Positions 25,801-35,570 of a stretch of 42,571 bases of DNA are shown here, piece after piece. The DNA comes from Deltaproteobacteria bacterium (GTDB lineage: Bacteria > SAR324 > XYD2-FULL-50-16): the NCBI GenBank assembly GCA_029881655.1, contig JAOUME010000008.1, forward strand, positions 1 to 42,571, read 5' to 3'. Made by a program: the position numbers and the translations under genes. Numbering within the stretch: position 1 is the stretch's first letter; each line of letters starts with the position of its first letter. The notes under the pieces are model-generated. The model was not told where the DNA came from. It searched no databases and worked only from the letters and a program-made list of their open reading frames with translations.

Positions 25801-26532
25801 GTGATAACGCCTCTAACTCATTTCTCTTTTCCTGTTCAACGCATGCTTGAAAATCCCTATTTGGATCAATGTGCTTTTCGCGTTGAAAAGGTTTCCGACT
25901 CGACGAAAGGAGCGCACCCTTTAGAAATAAGGCTCTCAGCGAATTTCTCCTCACCTGCCAGAATCCGCGAATTTCTAAGCGGCAGAAGATGCGCCCACGC
26001 CGCACTTTCCAGCCTGGGATATCCGATGTTCGCTATTTTAAGACAAAAGGACCGCTCTCCTGCCTGGCCTTTTAATATCATCGGTGACATCAGCCATAGC
26101 TCCGAGTTGGCCTGCGCTATCATCGCCAGGCCCCATCTGGGAATCCGGGGTCTGGGAGTCGACCTCCTGTCCTTGAGTCGAAAGATCAATCCCGGGGTCA
26201 TCCCCAAAATACTCAGCGAACAAGAAAGGGATTTGTGGCTGCCGGGAAAAGACCCCTTCCCCCTAAATGCCAAAATCGCTTTTTCGGCAAAGGAGGCGAT
26301 CTTTAAATGCTTCTACCCTTTAAATAAAATCTATCTTGATTTTATGGACGCCGAGATTCTTTTTATTAAAGACGGGATCTTCAAGGCGAAGATTCTAAAA
26401 AATCCTTTTAACCAAAACGAATCCCGCCCCCTTGAGGCGCAAGGAAAGGTTCAGATAGAACAGGACCATATCCTGACTGCCTTGCTCTGGAAAGATGAGC
26501 CCTGGACGGATATAAAAGGAGATGGTTTTTAA
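25801..26532 (+). CDS. 4'-Phosphopantetheinyl transferase (EntD/Sfp type)
   Basis: Moves the phosphopantetheine arm of CoA onto a serine of acyl- or peptidyl-carrier proteins. The 243-residue protein has FLSGRRCAHAALSSLGY (58-74), SPAWPFNIIGDISHS (86-100), LGVDLLSLSRKI with D121, and FSAKEAIFKCFYPL with E165, in the EntD-type order. The usual D-x-E metal motif reads D121-L-L here, so one of three acidic Mg ligands seen in Sfp is missing. The enzyme may still work with D121 and E165, as two acidic ligands suffice in AcpS-type enzymes. No PKS, NRPS or carrier-protein gene is nearby. The GTG start at 25801 has no clear ribosome site; an ATG at 25843 is an alternative. Confidence 0.88.
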   Translation: MITPLTHFSFPVQRMLENPYLDQCAFRVEKVSDSTKGAHPLEIRLSANFSSPARIREFLSGRRCAHAALSSLGYPMFAILRQKDRSPAWPFNIIGDISHSSELACAIIARPHLGIRGLGVDLLSLSRKINPGVIPKILSEQERDLWLPGKDPFPLNAKIAFSAKEAIFKCFYPLNKIYLDFMDAEILFIKDGIFKAKILKNPFNQNESRPLEAQGKVQIEQDHILTALLWKDEPWTDIKGDGF

Positions 26533-26546
26533 GTGGGGGGATAAAA

Positions 26547-26600
26547 AAACACCGCTTTTTATGAAATTTACTCAAAAATCATAAGAAGCGGTGTTTTAAA
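26547..26600. terminator. Bidirectional intrinsic terminator between the PPTase and cytochrome c genes
   Basis: An 18-base inverted repeat with one mismatch, left arm 26547-26564 (AACACCGCTT core) and right arm 26579-26596, with a 14-base loop. Flanking A- and T-runs give a U-tail in both directions. It sits between two converging genes, as expected for a shared terminator. Confidence 0.85.
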
Positions 26601-26652
26601 AGATGTCTTTGGCAAAAGAGCCTAGCAAGGCTCTATTTTTACTTAGACGTTT

Positions 26653-26976
26653 TTAATTGACCTTGGACAGGTACTTGGCGATGGCCTTGGCTGCGTCCTT
26701 ATCGGTTTTAGCGGCCAATGGATTCGCCTTCATAGCGGCAGCCATACCGTTTGATCTTTTGCCACTCATGATATCCATGATCTGAGTCTCCAGATATTTT
26801 TTCTTTTGACCAGCCAGGTTTGGATAAGTTGGCATCTTGGATTTGCCATCAGGTCCATGACAAGTTGCGCAACCATTAGCCTCATAAAGCGCTTTTCCGT
26901 CAGCAGCCATCACAGATGGGACTGCAAAGCCGACAACCATAGCGGAAGCGACAATCAATTTTGCAAGTTTTTTCAT
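26653..26976 (-). CDS. Small periplasmic class-I cytochrome c
   Basis: Single-heme electron carrier exported to the periplasm. The 107-residue precursor has a Sec signal peptide (MKKLAKLIVASAMVVGFAVPSVMA, cleavage about residue 24). The heme motif CATCH follows, with C36, C39 and H40, and the likely distal heme ligand is M78 (RSNGMAAAM). About 83 mature residues match the cytochrome c553/c4-domain type that serves soluble electron transfer to oxidases or reductases. AGAGGAAG precedes the ATG. It is a single gene bounded by a terminator downstream and a 255-base spacer after mtnA upstream. The partner enzyme is unknown. Confidence 0.95.
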   Translation of the reverse strand: MKKLAKLIVASAMVVGFAVPSVMAADGKALYEANGCATCHGPDGKSKMPTYPNLAGQKKKYLETQIMDIMSGKRSNGMAAAMKANPLAAKTDKDAAKAIAKYLSKVN

Positions 26977-27231
26977 ATCTTCCTCTTTTAAGTAAATAAT
27001 TTAAAATGCTGTGTTTGAAGAAGTAATACCATCGAAACGACATTACCACCTGAATTGGTTTTGACAGGTTGGTTCCGGTCATCACCACCATGTTATGGCG
27101 TTTACTTGAGAAATTTTATTTTGTCCACAATTTGTTTTATATTTCGATCACATTAATGATGTAATTTCCAATTAAGAGTTCTTTCCAAATATCCTGATAC
27201 CGACTTTGACTTTCAATAGAGTCACCCTGAA

Positions 27232-28269
27232 TTAAAAAGGAGGTTTAACGATCCCTTTTTCAGTGATGTAGCCCTTGATCAAAGATCTGGGTGTCACATC
27301 AAAGGCGGGATTAAAGACCTTAACATCCTCGGGCGCGGTCATAACCCCTCCAAAGCCCGTTACTTCTTCCGGATTTCTCTGTTCGATCGGGATTGACTCT
27401 CCATTGGGCGTTTTTGGATCGATGGTCGAATAGGGGCAGGCCACATAAAAAGGGATCTTGAAATAATCCGCCAGAATCGCCACGCCAAAAGTCCCGATCT
27501 TGTTGGCGGCGTCCCCGTTGGCGGCAACACGGTCAGACCCTACGATCACCAACTGGATCATCCCCAGCTTCATCAGATGAGCGGGCATGTTATCGCAAAT
27601 CAAAGTCACGTCCAATCCCGCCCGGCTTAATTCCCAACTGGTCAGGCGGGCGCCCTGCAGAAGCGGTCTCGTCTCATCCGCGTAAATCTTAAATTTCCGA
27701 CCGCGTTTGTTGGCGTAATACATAGGAGCCAGTGCGGTCCCCAATTCCGAGACGGCCAGATGCCCGGCGTTGCAATGGGTCAAAACTCCCATACCCTCTT
27801 CTATCAGATGCTCCCCATGCTGACCGATCAGGTTGCAGCACTCGATATCTTCCCGATGAATCCTAACCGCTTCGAGTTCCAAAAGATCGAAGATTTCCTT
27901 CGCGTCCTTCTTGCTTTCTTCGTAAGCCCTTCTCTCCATGCGGTCCAAGGCCCATCTCAAATTCACCGCGGTCGGTCTCGCCGAATCCAGATATACCGCC
28001 AAATCAGACAACTTCTTTAAAAACAATTCCGCCGGCAGACCTAGATGCTCCCTCAAACCCACCAACAGACCATAAGCCCCGGCTATCCCGATCGCAGGCG
28101 CGCCGCGGACCTTGAGGTTTTTTATGGAGTCAAAGACCTGACTGACCGTGACTTGCTTTTCAATGACGACTTCACCCGGCAGTCGGGTCTGATCCAAAAA
28201 ACTCAACTCCCCTTTTTCCCAACTGCAAGCCCTTGGCAGGTCCAGGCTAATCCTTTCTTTCCCGGTCAT
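27232..28269 (-). CDS. mtnA: Methylthioribose-1-phosphate isomerase
   Basis: Converts 5-methylthioribose-1-phosphate to 5-methylthioribulose-1-phosphate in the methionine salvage pathway. The 345-residue protein belongs to the eIF2B-alpha-like isomerase family. It has VRGAPAIGIAGAYGL (54-68), the catalytic Cys166 in LTHCNAGHLA, ADETRPLLQGARLTSWEL (197-214) and the catalytic Asp246 in VGSDRVAANGDAANKIGT. The Cys and Asp distinguish a true MtnA from regulatory eIF2B paralogs. Length agrees with the family (about 345-355). No other mtn gene is adjacent; it is divergent from the hrcA operon. Confidence 0.97.
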   Translation of the reverse strand: MTGKERISLDLPRACSWEKGELSFLDQTRLPGEVVIEKQVTVSQVFDSIKNLKVRGAPAIGIAGAYGLLVGLREHLGLPAELFLKKLSDLAVYLDSARPTAVNLRWALDRMERRAYEESKKDAKEIFDLLELEAVRIHREDIECCNLIGQHGEHLIEEGMGVLTHCNAGHLAVSELGTALAPMYYANKRGRKFKIYADETRPLLQGARLTSWELSRAGLDVTLICDNMPAHLMKLGMIQLVIVGSDRVAANGDAANKIGTFGVAILADYFKIPFYVACPYSTIDPKTPNGESIPIEQRNPEEVTGFGGVMTAPEDVKVFNPAFDVTPRSLIKGYITEKGIVKPPF

Positions 28270-28427
28270 ATCCTTAAACTGGATTCCTTAACATTATATT
28301 TTATTCTAAAAACCTAACAATCCCTCTAGCCAAAACAAGTGATCTTTTTTATAATATAAATTAACCTATTTATTAACTCAAGCTGGCACAATTGCAAAGC
28401 GAAATGTTTTTTATGGCAATCTGAAGA

Positions 28428-28456
28428 TTGACAGTTTAAAGCGGTGATGTTAAATT
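28428..28456 (+). promoter_or_regulatory. Sigma-70 promoter of the hrcA-grpE-dnaK-dnaJ operon
   Basis: TTGACA (28428-28433), a 17-base spacer, then TAAATT (28451-28456). The perfect -35, ideal spacing and the CIRCE operator directly following make this a strong call. Transcription would start inside the operator. Confidence 0.85.
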
Positions 28457-28457
28457 A

Positions 28458-28484
28458 TTAGCACTCGATAAGAAAGAGTGCTAA
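28458..28484 (+). promoter_or_regulatory. CIRCE operator, binding site for HrcA
   Basis: An exact match to the CIRCE consensus, TTAGCACTC-N9-GAGTGCTAA, lying immediately after the -10 box and 31 bases before the hrcA start codon. HrcA bound here blocks transcription; heat or GroEL shortage releases it. The gene downstream encodes HrcA, so the loop is autoregulatory. Confidence 0.98.
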
Positions 28485-28515
28485 CTTTTCTGTTTTATGA
28501 AAGCGACAGGTACGC

Positions 28516-29574
28516 ATGAAAGACTTGATCAAAGAAAAAATGGACCAGAGAGCTAATTTAATTTTAGAGCATATCATCACTATCTACGTTCAGACAGGTG
28601 AGCCGGTTGGCTCCCGTGCCCTTTCCAAGAAGCTCAATTCAAAGCTTTCGGCCGCGACCATCAGAAATGTCATGGCGGACTTGACCGAAATGGGTTATAT
28701 TGTACAACCCCACACTTCGGCGGGACGCATCCCTACCGACAAGGGATACCGTTATCACGTCAACCGGATCGCCCAGGAAAAGCCCATGGATGTCGCTCCC
28801 CTCAAGAACGGTCCGTCAGGAACGCAGCCCATCAGCCTGGAGGAAATTTTACTCAACGCGATCAAGGAACTCGCGCACATAACCAGTTACGCCGGTTTAG
28901 TTATCGCTCCGCAGCCGGCCTTGTCCAGACTAAAAAAAATCGAGTTTATCCATCTCAGTCCTACCCAGGCGATGGTGGTGCTGATCACCCAAAGTGGTCT
29001 GGTCAGAAACAAAGTCATTCACTTAAGGGAGTGTCCCGATCAAGACTCACTGGATAAAATGAGCCGGGTTCTTGATGATCTATTCTCCGGCTTAAGTTTG
29101 ATGGCTATCCGCAACAAGCTGGTCGAGACACTGACGGAGGAAAACAAATCTCACAGCAACCTTTTGGCGCTGGCGATAAGGCTGGGAAAAAGGGCTTTTG
29201 ACATCAAGGAACAGGGCGATCTATTCATTTCAGGTCAGTCCAACATGTGCGCTTATCCCGAATTTTACGACCAAAGAAACCTAAAGATCATTTACGAGAT
29301 ACTGGAAGACAAGGACACTCTGGCCGACATTTTGGAGGAAGCCATAACCCAGGACCACATGCAAATCAAAATCGGATACGAAAACAAGCGAACGGGGCTG
29401 GATCACTGTAGCGTCATCACGACGACCTATGGGAACCGAAACTACAATCTCGGGTCCATCGGAGTTATTGGCCCGACCCGCATGAACTACCCAAAAGTCA
29501 TCTCTGCGATCGGCTATACTTCTCAGAGACTAACCTTTGCGGTCAGTCATTTTATCGAAAATAACGACACCTAA
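28516..29574 (+). CDS. hrcA: Heat-shock repressor HrcA
   Basis: Dimeric repressor of the dnaK and groE operons that binds CIRCE and is kept active by GroEL. The 352-residue protein has the N-terminal winged-helix domain (about 10-80: VQTGEPVGSRALSKKL, LSAATIRNVMADLTEMGYI, HTSAGRIPTDKGYRYHV). A GAF-like dimerisation region and the conserved C-terminal VITTTYGNRNYNLGSIGVIGPTRMNYPKVI follow. The family length is about 340-350. The CIRCE element sits just upstream, so it represses its own operon. grpE starts 32 bases after its stop. Confidence 0.97.
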   Translation: MKDLIKEKMDQRANLILEHIITIYVQTGEPVGSRALSKKLNSKLSAATIRNVMADLTEMGYIVQPHTSAGRIPTDKGYRYHVNRIAQEKPMDVAPLKNGPSGTQPISLEEILLNAIKELAHITSYAGLVIAPQPALSRLKKIEFIHLSPTQAMVVLITQSGLVRNKVIHLRECPDQDSLDKMSRVLDDLFSGLSLMAIRNKLVETLTEENKSHSNLLALAIRLGKRAFDIKEQGDLFISGQSNMCAYPEFYDQRNLKIIYEILEDKDTLADILEEAITQDHMQIKIGYENKRTGLDHCSVITTTYGNRNYNLGSIGVIGPTRMNYPKVISAIGYTSQRLTFAVSHFIENNDT

Positions 29575-29606
29575 CATATTTCAAACATGACTTTTTTGGA
29601 GGTTGC

Positions 29607-30350
29607 GTGAGCGAAGAAGCTACACACTCTCATGAAGAAAAAGGATTATTAAAAAATCACAAAAAAACCAAAAAAAGTAAGCTTTCTTTTCCTAAGATAA
29701 AAATGAAATCTCAGACAAATCATAAGAAAAAACAAGAAGAAGTAAATGCGGCTTTGGCGTCCCAGGAAAAGCCTGATTTATCCAAGGCTGAGGCTGAGGA
29801 GGACGCGCCGATTTCAAACGAAGAGGAAGAAGCCGTCTTTTCCCCCGAAGTGGTTGAGGATGAAGAACCGAACGGGGAAACAGCCGAGAATGAAATCATC
29901 GCATTAAAAGAAAAGATCACAGAGCTGGAAGACCGTTATGTTCGATCCGCGGCTGAATTCGAGAATTTTAAGAAACGGGCGGCTCAGGAATTAAAAACCC
30001 GGCTGAAGTTTGCGGCACAGCCTTTGGTTCAAGATCTCATCACGGGTATGGACAATTTGGAAAGGGCCATTGAGCAGGCCAAAAATCATAAAGACGAACC
30101 ATTATCAGAACTCCTACTGGGGATCGAAATGGTGCAGAAACAGTTCTACGAAGCTTTAGAGAAAAACCATGTCGAAAGAAGTGTGCCCGTTGGCGAACCT
30201 TTCACCCCGAATCTTCATGAAGCCATGGGGATTTTAGAGACCGATGAAGTGGAGCCCGATCATATCGCGCAGGTCTATCAGGCCGGTTATCAACTTCACG
30301 ATAGGGTCATTCGCCCAGCGATGGTTCAGATCGCAAAGAAAAAAAATTAA
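29607..30350 (+). CDS. grpE: Nucleotide exchange factor GrpE
   Basis: Releases ADP from DnaK and so resets the chaperone cycle. The 247-residue protein begins at GTG with GGAGG six bases before it. The first 95 or so residues are a charged low-complexity extension, first Lys-rich and then Glu/Asp-rich, longer than in E. coli GrpE (197 residues). The long coiled-coil then starts near 96 (EIIALKEKITELEDRYVRSAAEFENFKKR), followed by the C-terminal beta domain with VPVGEPFTPNLHEAMG. The ordered part is of normal size. It lies between hrcA and dnaK, the standard order. Confidence 0.96.
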   Translation: MSEEATHSHEEKGLLKNHKKTKKSKLSFPKIKMKSQTNHKKKQEEVNAALASQEKPDLSKAEAEEDAPISNEEEEAVFSPEVVEDEEPNGETAENEIIALKEKITELEDRYVRSAAEFENFKKRAAQELKTRLKFAAQPLVQDLITGMDNLERAIEQAKNHKDEPLSELLLGIEMVQKQFYEALEKNHVERSVPVGEPFTPNLHEAMGILETDEVEPDHIAQVYQAGYQLHDRVIRPAMVQIAKKKN

Positions 30351-30407
30351 TCCAACTATCTAATAAAAGAAAAGTTTAAATAATTATATTCAACTTAGGA
30401 GAAGAAA

Positions 30408-32339
30408 ATGGGAAAAGTGATTGGCATTGATTTGGGTACGACAAACTCCTGCGTTGCGGTTATGGAAGGTGGAGAACCCAAGGTAATTACCAACTCCGAG
30501 GGCAATAGGACAACCCCTTCTGTCGTCGCTTTTACGGATTCCGGAGAAAGACTGGTCGGTCAGGTAGCAAGGAGACAAGCGATAACCAACCCCGAGAAAA
30601 CGATATACGCGGCAAAAAGACTCGTTGGAAGGCAGTTTAGTTCCAAGGCGGTCCAAGACGATGTTCACTCCTTAAGCTACAAGATCAGCAAGGCATCCAA
30701 CGGACTGGCTCAGATCGATATCAACGACAAGCATTATTCACCAGCGGAGATCAGCGCCTTTGTCTTACAAAAAATGAAGCAGACAGCCGAGGATTACCTG
30801 GGTGAACCTGTGACCGACGCTGTCATCACAGTGCCGGCCTACTTTAACGATGCCCAGAGACAGGCTACCAAAGACGCCGGAAAGATATCCGGACTGAATG
30901 TTTTAAGGATCATCAATGAGCCAACGGCCGCTTCACTGGCTTATGGACTGGACAAAAAGGAAGAAGAGTTGATCGCCATCTTCGATTTGGGCGGCGGTAC
31001 CTTCGATGTTTCCATTTTAGAGATTGGCGATGGGGTTTTTGAGGTTAAATCAACCAACGGAGATACTAAACTCGGGGGAGAGGACTTCGATTTGAGGATC
31101 ATCGACTTTTTGGCCGAAGAATTTCAAAAAAACAACACCGTTGACCTTAGAAAAGATAAAATGGCCTTGCAGCGCCTAAAGGAAGCCGCTGAAAAAGCCA
31201 AACACGAACTGTCTTCTTCGACCGAAACCGACATCAACCTGCCTTTTATAACAGCGGACCAGACCGGCCCTAAGCATCTCAACATCAAACTGACCCGCGC
31301 GAAACTTGAGCAACTGGTCGATGATCTCGTGCAGAGATGCCTGACACCCATGAAAGCCGCTTTAAAGGACGCCGGGGTAACCACAAGCGAAATCAGCGAT
31401 GTGATCCTGGTGGGGGGAATGACCCGGATGCCCAAGATCGTCAAGACTGTGGAGACCTTTTTCGGCAAGCCTCCCCATAAAGGAGTTAATCCAGACGAGG
31501 TGGTGGCGATCGGCGCCGCGATTCAAGGCGGCGTGCTAACCGGTGATGTCAAGGACGTTTTGCTTTTGGATGTCACCCCCTTATCCTTAGGGATCGAAAC
31601 CTTAGGCGGCGTTACGACCAAACTCATAGAGAGAAACACCACCATTCCGACCAAGAAAAGCCAGGTCTTTTCCACCGCAACCGACAGCCAGCCAGCCGTT
31701 AGCATCCATGTGGTTCAGGGAGAGCGCGAAATGGCCGCTGATAATAAGACCCTGGGTCGTTTTGAGCTGGTAGGGATCCCACCCGCGCCAAGAGGCGTTC
31801 CTCAAATCGAGGTCACCTTCGACATCGACGCCAACGGGATCGTCCATGTTTCCGCTAAAGATCTCGGGACTGGAAAAGAACAGAAAATCCAGATCACGAC
31901 CTCCGGCGGTATCTCCGAGGAAGAAATCGAAAAAATGGTGCGGGAAGCTGAGCAGCACGCCGAAGACGACAAAGGCCGCCGAGAACTGATCGATCTAAAA
32001 AATCAGGCCGATTCATTGGTTTACCAATGTGAAAAGACACTCAAAGAATCCGGCGAAAAACTCTCCGCTGACGAAAAGTCCACCATTGAGGAAGCCATAA
32101 CAGAACTCAAAGGCAGTATGGGAGGCGAAGACGCTCCGAAAATCAAGGACGATATCGAAAAATTGACCCAAGCGTTCCATAAGGCGTCTGAAAGTCTTTA
32201 CAAGGCATCAGCTGAAAACAGCGAGCAAAGTGACGCCGCTACTGGTGAGGGAGAATCCACAGATGGCAAGGAAAGCAAGGATAAAAAAGGCAAAAAAGAA
32301 GACGTTGTCGATGCCGATTTTGAAGAAATTAAGGACTAG
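30408..32339 (+). CDS. dnaK: Molecular chaperone DnaK (Hsp70)
   Basis: ATP-driven chaperone of the cytoplasm. The 643-residue protein has the actin-fold ATPase with [11 protein letters not shown] (5-15), [42 protein letters not shown] and VGGMTRMP. The substrate domain starts with [17 protein letters not shown], and the C-terminus has a disordered tail ending [17 protein letters not shown] precedes the ATG. Length and signatures are canonical. It follows grpE by 57 bases; dnaJ lies 179 bases downstream, past a strong hairpin that may set the DnaK to DnaJ ratio. Confidence 0.99.
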   Translation: MGKVIGIDLGTTNSCVAVMEGGEPKVITNSEGNRTTPSVVAFTDSGERLVGQVARRQAITNPEKTIYAAKRLVGRQFSSKAVQDDVHSLSYKISKASNGLAQIDINDKHYSPAEISAFVLQKMKQTAEDYLGEPVTDAVITVPAYFNDAQRQATKDAGKISGLNVLRIINEPTAASLAYGLDKKEEELIAIFDLGGGTFDVSILEIGDGVFEVKSTNGDTKLGGEDFDLRIIDFLAEEFQKNNTVDLRKDKMALQRLKEAAEKAKHELSSSTETDINLPFITADQTGPKHLNIKLTRAKLEQLVDDLVQRCLTPMKAALKDAGVTTSEISDVILVGGMTRMPKIVKTVETFFGKPPHKGVNPDEVVAIGAAIQGGVLTGDVKDVLLLDVTPLSLGIETLGGVTTKLIERNTTIPTKKSQVFSTATDSQPAVSIHVVQGEREMAADNKTLGRFELVGIPPAPRGVPQIEVTFDIDANGIVHVSAKDLGTGKEQKIQITTSGGISEEEIEKMVREAEQHAEDDKGRRELIDLKNQADSLVYQCEKTLKESGEKLSADEKSTIEEAITELKGSMGGEDAPKIKDDIEKLTQAFHKASESLYKASAENSEQSDAATGEGESTDGKESKDKKGKKEDVVDADFEEIKD

Positions 32340-32373
32340 TAAAATCCTTTGCCAGACAGCCTGAAAAAAGTTT

Positions 32374-32422
32374 TCCAAAAGAAAGTCGAGCGGTTCGATA
32401 TCCTTGTCGTCTTTCTTTTGGA
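32374..32422 (+). promoter_or_regulatory. Intercistronic mRNA hairpin between dnaK and dnaJ
   Basis: A perfect 12-base stem, left arm 32374-32385 (TCCAAAAGAAAG) and right arm 32411-32422, around a 25-base loop. No U-run follows, so it is more likely a 3'-end stabiliser or processing site for the dnaK message than a full terminator. Confidence 0.5.
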
Positions 32423-32518
32423 TTCGGACTTTATCAGGTTAACGCATTTTGTCGAGGGGACATGAAAACCTCTTATTTACCGGATTTTTAAAACCATTTT
32501 TAGTCACAAAGGAAGGTT

Positions 32519-33628
32519 TTGGCCAAACGCGATTATTATGAAATATTAGGGGTTTCAAAGAGTTCTACACCGGACGAGATAAAAAAGACCTACCGCAAGC
32601 TCGCCTTGAAATATCATCCAGACCGCAATCCAGGCGATAAGAAAGCTGAAGAGAGTTTTAAGGAAATCTCCGAGGCCTACGAAATCTTATCGGACCCCCA
32701 GCGAAAAGCTCAATACGACCAGTACGGTCATGTCTCAGACCAGTTTAGAGGCGGCGGCGGTAACCCCTTCGACGGAAGCGGTTTCGGGGATATGTTCGGT
32801 GATGTCTTTGGCGAATTTTTCGGAGGCCCGCGCCGTCAAAGAGGATCAAGAGGCGAGCCGGGCGCGGACTTAAGTTACAACATGGACATGACCTTTGAAC
32901 AGGCGGCCTTTGGATACTCGACCGAATTGGTCATTCCCAGGATGGAGACCTGTGACAGTTGTCACGGCAGTGGAGCCAGAACATCGAAGGACATCGAGCC
33001 TTGCCGGGTTTGCGGAGGTACCGGCCAACAGAGGATCCAGCAAGGATTTTTCAGCGTGGCGACCACCTGCAGCAGTTGTAGGGGAACCGGCAAGATCATC
33101 CGGACACCTTGCGCCAAATGTCACGGACGGGGGCGGGTCAATGTCCGTAAAAAACTCAAGGTAAACATTCCGGCGGGCGTCGACACCGGGGCCAGAGTCA
33201 AACTGAGCGGAGAAGGCGAAAGCGGTATCAATGGCGGTCCCAGCGGCGATCTTTATTTAATGATCAATGTCCTGGATCACCCTATCTTCGAGCGTGATGC
33301 CTACGATGTTTACTGCCGGGTGCCCATCAGCATCACCCAAGCGTCTCTCGGAAGCGAACTGGAAGTACCCACTCTGGAAGGCAGAGCACGCCTGGCGATA
33401 CCGGCTGGCACTCAAAACGACCGTATCTTCCGATTAAAAAACAAAGGCATCTCACGCATCCACGGCGGTGGCAAGGGCGATCTTTTTGTTCGCATCGTTG
33501 TCGAGATTCCCACTAATCTCAACCGAAAACAAAAAGAATTGCTGGAGGAATTCGGAGCCATTTCGGAAGAGGACAGCACCCCCATGAAAAAAACCTTCAT
33601 GGCCATGCTAAAAGATTTCCTGAGCTAA
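32519..33628 (+). CDS. dnaJ: Co-chaperone DnaJ (Hsp40, type I)
   Basis: Delivers substrates to DnaK and stimulates its ATPase. The 369-residue protein begins at TTG, with AAGGAAGG just upstream; no in-frame ATG would retain the J domain. The J domain has [10 protein letters not shown] (HPD at 33-35). A Gly/Phe region follows ([28 protein letters not shown]). The four zinc-binding repeats are [24 protein letters not shown] and CAKCHGRG. The two C-terminal beta domains and dimerisation tail end at about 369. All elements of a full type-I DnaJ are present. Confidence 0.98.
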   Translation: MAKRDYYEILGVSKSSTPDEIKKTYRKLALKYHPDRNPGDKKAEESFKEISEAYEILSDPQRKAQYDQYGHVSDQFRGGGGNPFDGSGFGDMFGDVFGEFFGGPRRQRGSRGEPGADLSYNMDMTFEQAAFGYSTELVIPRMETCDSCHGSGARTSKDIEPCRVCGGTGQQRIQQGFFSVATTCSSCRGTGKIIRTPCAKCHGRGRVNVRKKLKVNIPAGVDTGARVKLSGEGESGINGGPSGDLYLMINVLDHPIFERDAYDVYCRVPISITQASLGSELEVPTLEGRARLAIPAGTQNDRIFRLKNKGISRIHGGGKGDLFVRIVVEIPTNLNRKQKELLEEFGAISEEDSTPMKKTFMAMLKDFLS

Positions 33629-33764
33629 TGACCATGGATTGGCTGACCCTTATTGCTAACCAGCCATGGGAAATACCGGAATTCTTTGACAGCCGGAAAT
33701 AATTGCTGTAAATAAGTCCGTTAAAGCGACCAAGTTTTATAAACGACGGGTCTTCATTTCCGAT

Positions 33765-35246
33765 ATGAGTCAAAAACAATCTCTCCCAATATATAACCGC
33801 CAGTCACTGACGCTTTATACCGACCTGTACCAGCTAACCATGGGCTATGGTTACTGGAAGCTGGGGATCGCCGATAAGGAAGCCTGCTTTATCATGACTT
33901 TCAGGAGCCATCCCTTTAACGGCGGCTTCAGTATCTGCTCTGGATTAGGCCCGGTCTTGGAAATTCTCGCTGATTTCAGCTTCGAGCCTGATGACATTGA
34001 ATATCTCTCAAGCCTCAAGGGTAGCGACCTTCAGCCTCTTTTTTCTAAGGAATACCTTTCTTATTTAGGCGAACTTAAACTAAGCGTTGATATTGACGCC
34101 ATGGAAGAAGGCAGTGTGGTTTTTCCGCATGAACCGCTTTTCAGAGTCAAGGGACCCATCTTGCAGTGCCAGATTTTAGAGACCCTGCTTTTAAATTTCA
34201 TCAACTTCCACTCTCTCATTTCGACCAAGGCGGCCCGGGTTTCCCACGCAGCCCAGGGAGAGCCGGTCATCGAGTTCGGAGCCAGGCGGGCACAAGGAAT
34301 CGACGGGGGACTCTCCGCCAGCCGAGCCTGTTTCATCGGGGGATGTTCATCCACCAGCAACCTGCTCGCAGGGAAAATCTATGGCATCCCGGTTCGCGGC
34401 ACTCAGGCTCATAGCTGGATTATGTGTTTTGACAACGAGCTTGAGTCTTTTGAGAAGTACCTGGACTGCATGCCGAATAACGCGGTCTTGCTGATTGATA
34501 CCTATGACAGTCTCAACGGACTTAAAAACGCCATCGCCGCCGCTAAAGATCTTAAACAAAAGGGATTCAACCTCAGCGGGGTCAGGCTAGACTCTGGTGA
34601 TCTGGCCTATTTGAGTATCGAAGCCAGAAAAATTTTGGATGAGGCCGGCTTTCGGGATACCCAGATTGTCGGTAGCAACGATCTGGACGAATTTATCATC
34701 AAGTCCTTAAAGGAGCAGGGCGCGAAGGTCGTCGTCTGGGGAGTCGGCACCAACCTGGTGACCGCATCGGGGCAGTCTTCCCTCGGAGGAGTGTACAAAC
34801 TCTGTGCGATCAAGGAAGAGGACCAGTGGATTCCCAAGATCAAGCTCTCAGAACAAACCATCAAGATCAACAATCCCGGAATCCAGCAGGTACGCCGCTT
34901 TTACAGCCAGTCAGGTGAACCGGTTTCAGACGCGATCTACGACGAACTCTCAATGCCTGAGGATAACCGCTGGGGAATTATCGACCCCCTGGATTCGCTG
35001 CGTTACAAAAATATCAGCAAATATGATCATTTCAAAGATCTGCTTGTGCCTGTCCTTCGAAAAGGAGCGGTTGTCTATCAAAGCCCAGCCTTGACCCAGA
35101 TCCGTCAAAAATGCCTGGACGATCTTAAAGCCTTTCATGACAGCATCAAGCGCTTTGTTTTCCCGCACAACTATCCCGCCGGACTCGAAAAAAACCTTCA
35201 TCAGAAAAAATCTGATCTGATTAAAAAACTTAGAAACAATTTATGA
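33765..35246 (+). CDS. pncB: Nicotinate phosphoribosyltransferase
   Basis: Makes nicotinate mononucleotide from nicotinate and PRPP with ATP hydrolysis, the entry step of the Preiss-Handler NAD salvage route. The 493-residue protein has YTDLYQLTMGYGYW (18-31), the substrate-binding FGARRAQG (171-178), RGTQAHSW with the catalytic His216 and GVRLDSGDLAYLS (about 276-288). The length fits the long bacterial branch (about 480-500) rather than the 400-residue E. coli type. Downstream lie an NAD kinase-like gene and PRPP synthetase, which makes the co-substrate, so the three read as one metabolic module, although a 324-base gap separates it from the kinase gene. Confidence 0.95.
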   Translation: MSQKQSLPIYNRQSLTLYTDLYQLTMGYGYWKLGIADKEACFIMTFRSHPFNGGFSICSGLGPVLEILADFSFEPDDIEYLSSLKGSDLQPLFSKEYLSYLGELKLSVDIDAMEEGSVVFPHEPLFRVKGPILQCQILETLLLNFINFHSLISTKAARVSHAAQGEPVIEFGARRAQGIDGGLSASRACFIGGCSSTSNLLAGKIYGIPVRGTQAHSWIMCFDNELESFEKYLDCMPNNAVLLIDTYDSLNGLKNAIAAAKDLKQKGFNLSGVRLDSGDLAYLSIEARKILDEAGFRDTQIVGSNDLDEFIIKSLKEQGAKVVVWGVGTNLVTASGQSSLGGVYKLCAIKEEDQWIPKIKLSEQTIKINNPGIQQVRRFYSQSGEPVSDAIYDELSMPEDNRWGIIDPLDSLRYKNISKYDHFKDLLVPVLRKGAVVYQSPALTQIRQKCLDDLKAFHDSIKRFVFPHNYPAGLEKNLHQKKSDLIKKLRNNL

Positions 35247-35570
35247 TCACTCATATCTCATTGTATTGTTTATTATTTAATTATTATTTAACCTGAATTA
35301 TAAAACAAAACCCCAGAGAGGTTATTAATTAAGGAGGGTGGTTAATTTCTTTTTTCTACCTTCTTTTAATTCAGGGATTTCACGAAAAAGAGTCCTTGCC
35401 GATGCGAAATAACTTGATTTATCATCTTGAGCCTTTACAATTTATTTATCTAAATAAAGATCATCTTTGATCATAAACCCTTTCTAAATGATATTCCGGC
35501 TGGATTTATAAGCCTTGTTTAAGGGTTTTCTGGCCTCAGTCAAATCAAACTAAGCTAATTTTAAGCGGCA
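35247..35570. other. AT-rich intergenic region between pncB and the NAD kinase-like gene
   Basis: A 324-base spacer with no plausible gene. It contains AAGGAGGGTGG near 35332 without a start codon behind it and a doubled GATCAT motif around 35460-35475. No clear terminator or promoter pair was found, so whether the cluster is one transcript is unresolved. Confidence 0.4.

Noticed and set aside
32390-32403. GGTTCGATATCC-like sequence resembling a tRNA T-loop
   Set aside because: No acceptor, D-arm or anticodon arm can be built around it; it is the loop of the dnaK-dnaJ hairpin.
33634-33668. Possible hairpin after dnaJ (CCATGG copies with GGCTG/CAGCC)
   Set aside because: The stem needs a bulge and has no U-run, so it is not convincing as a terminator.
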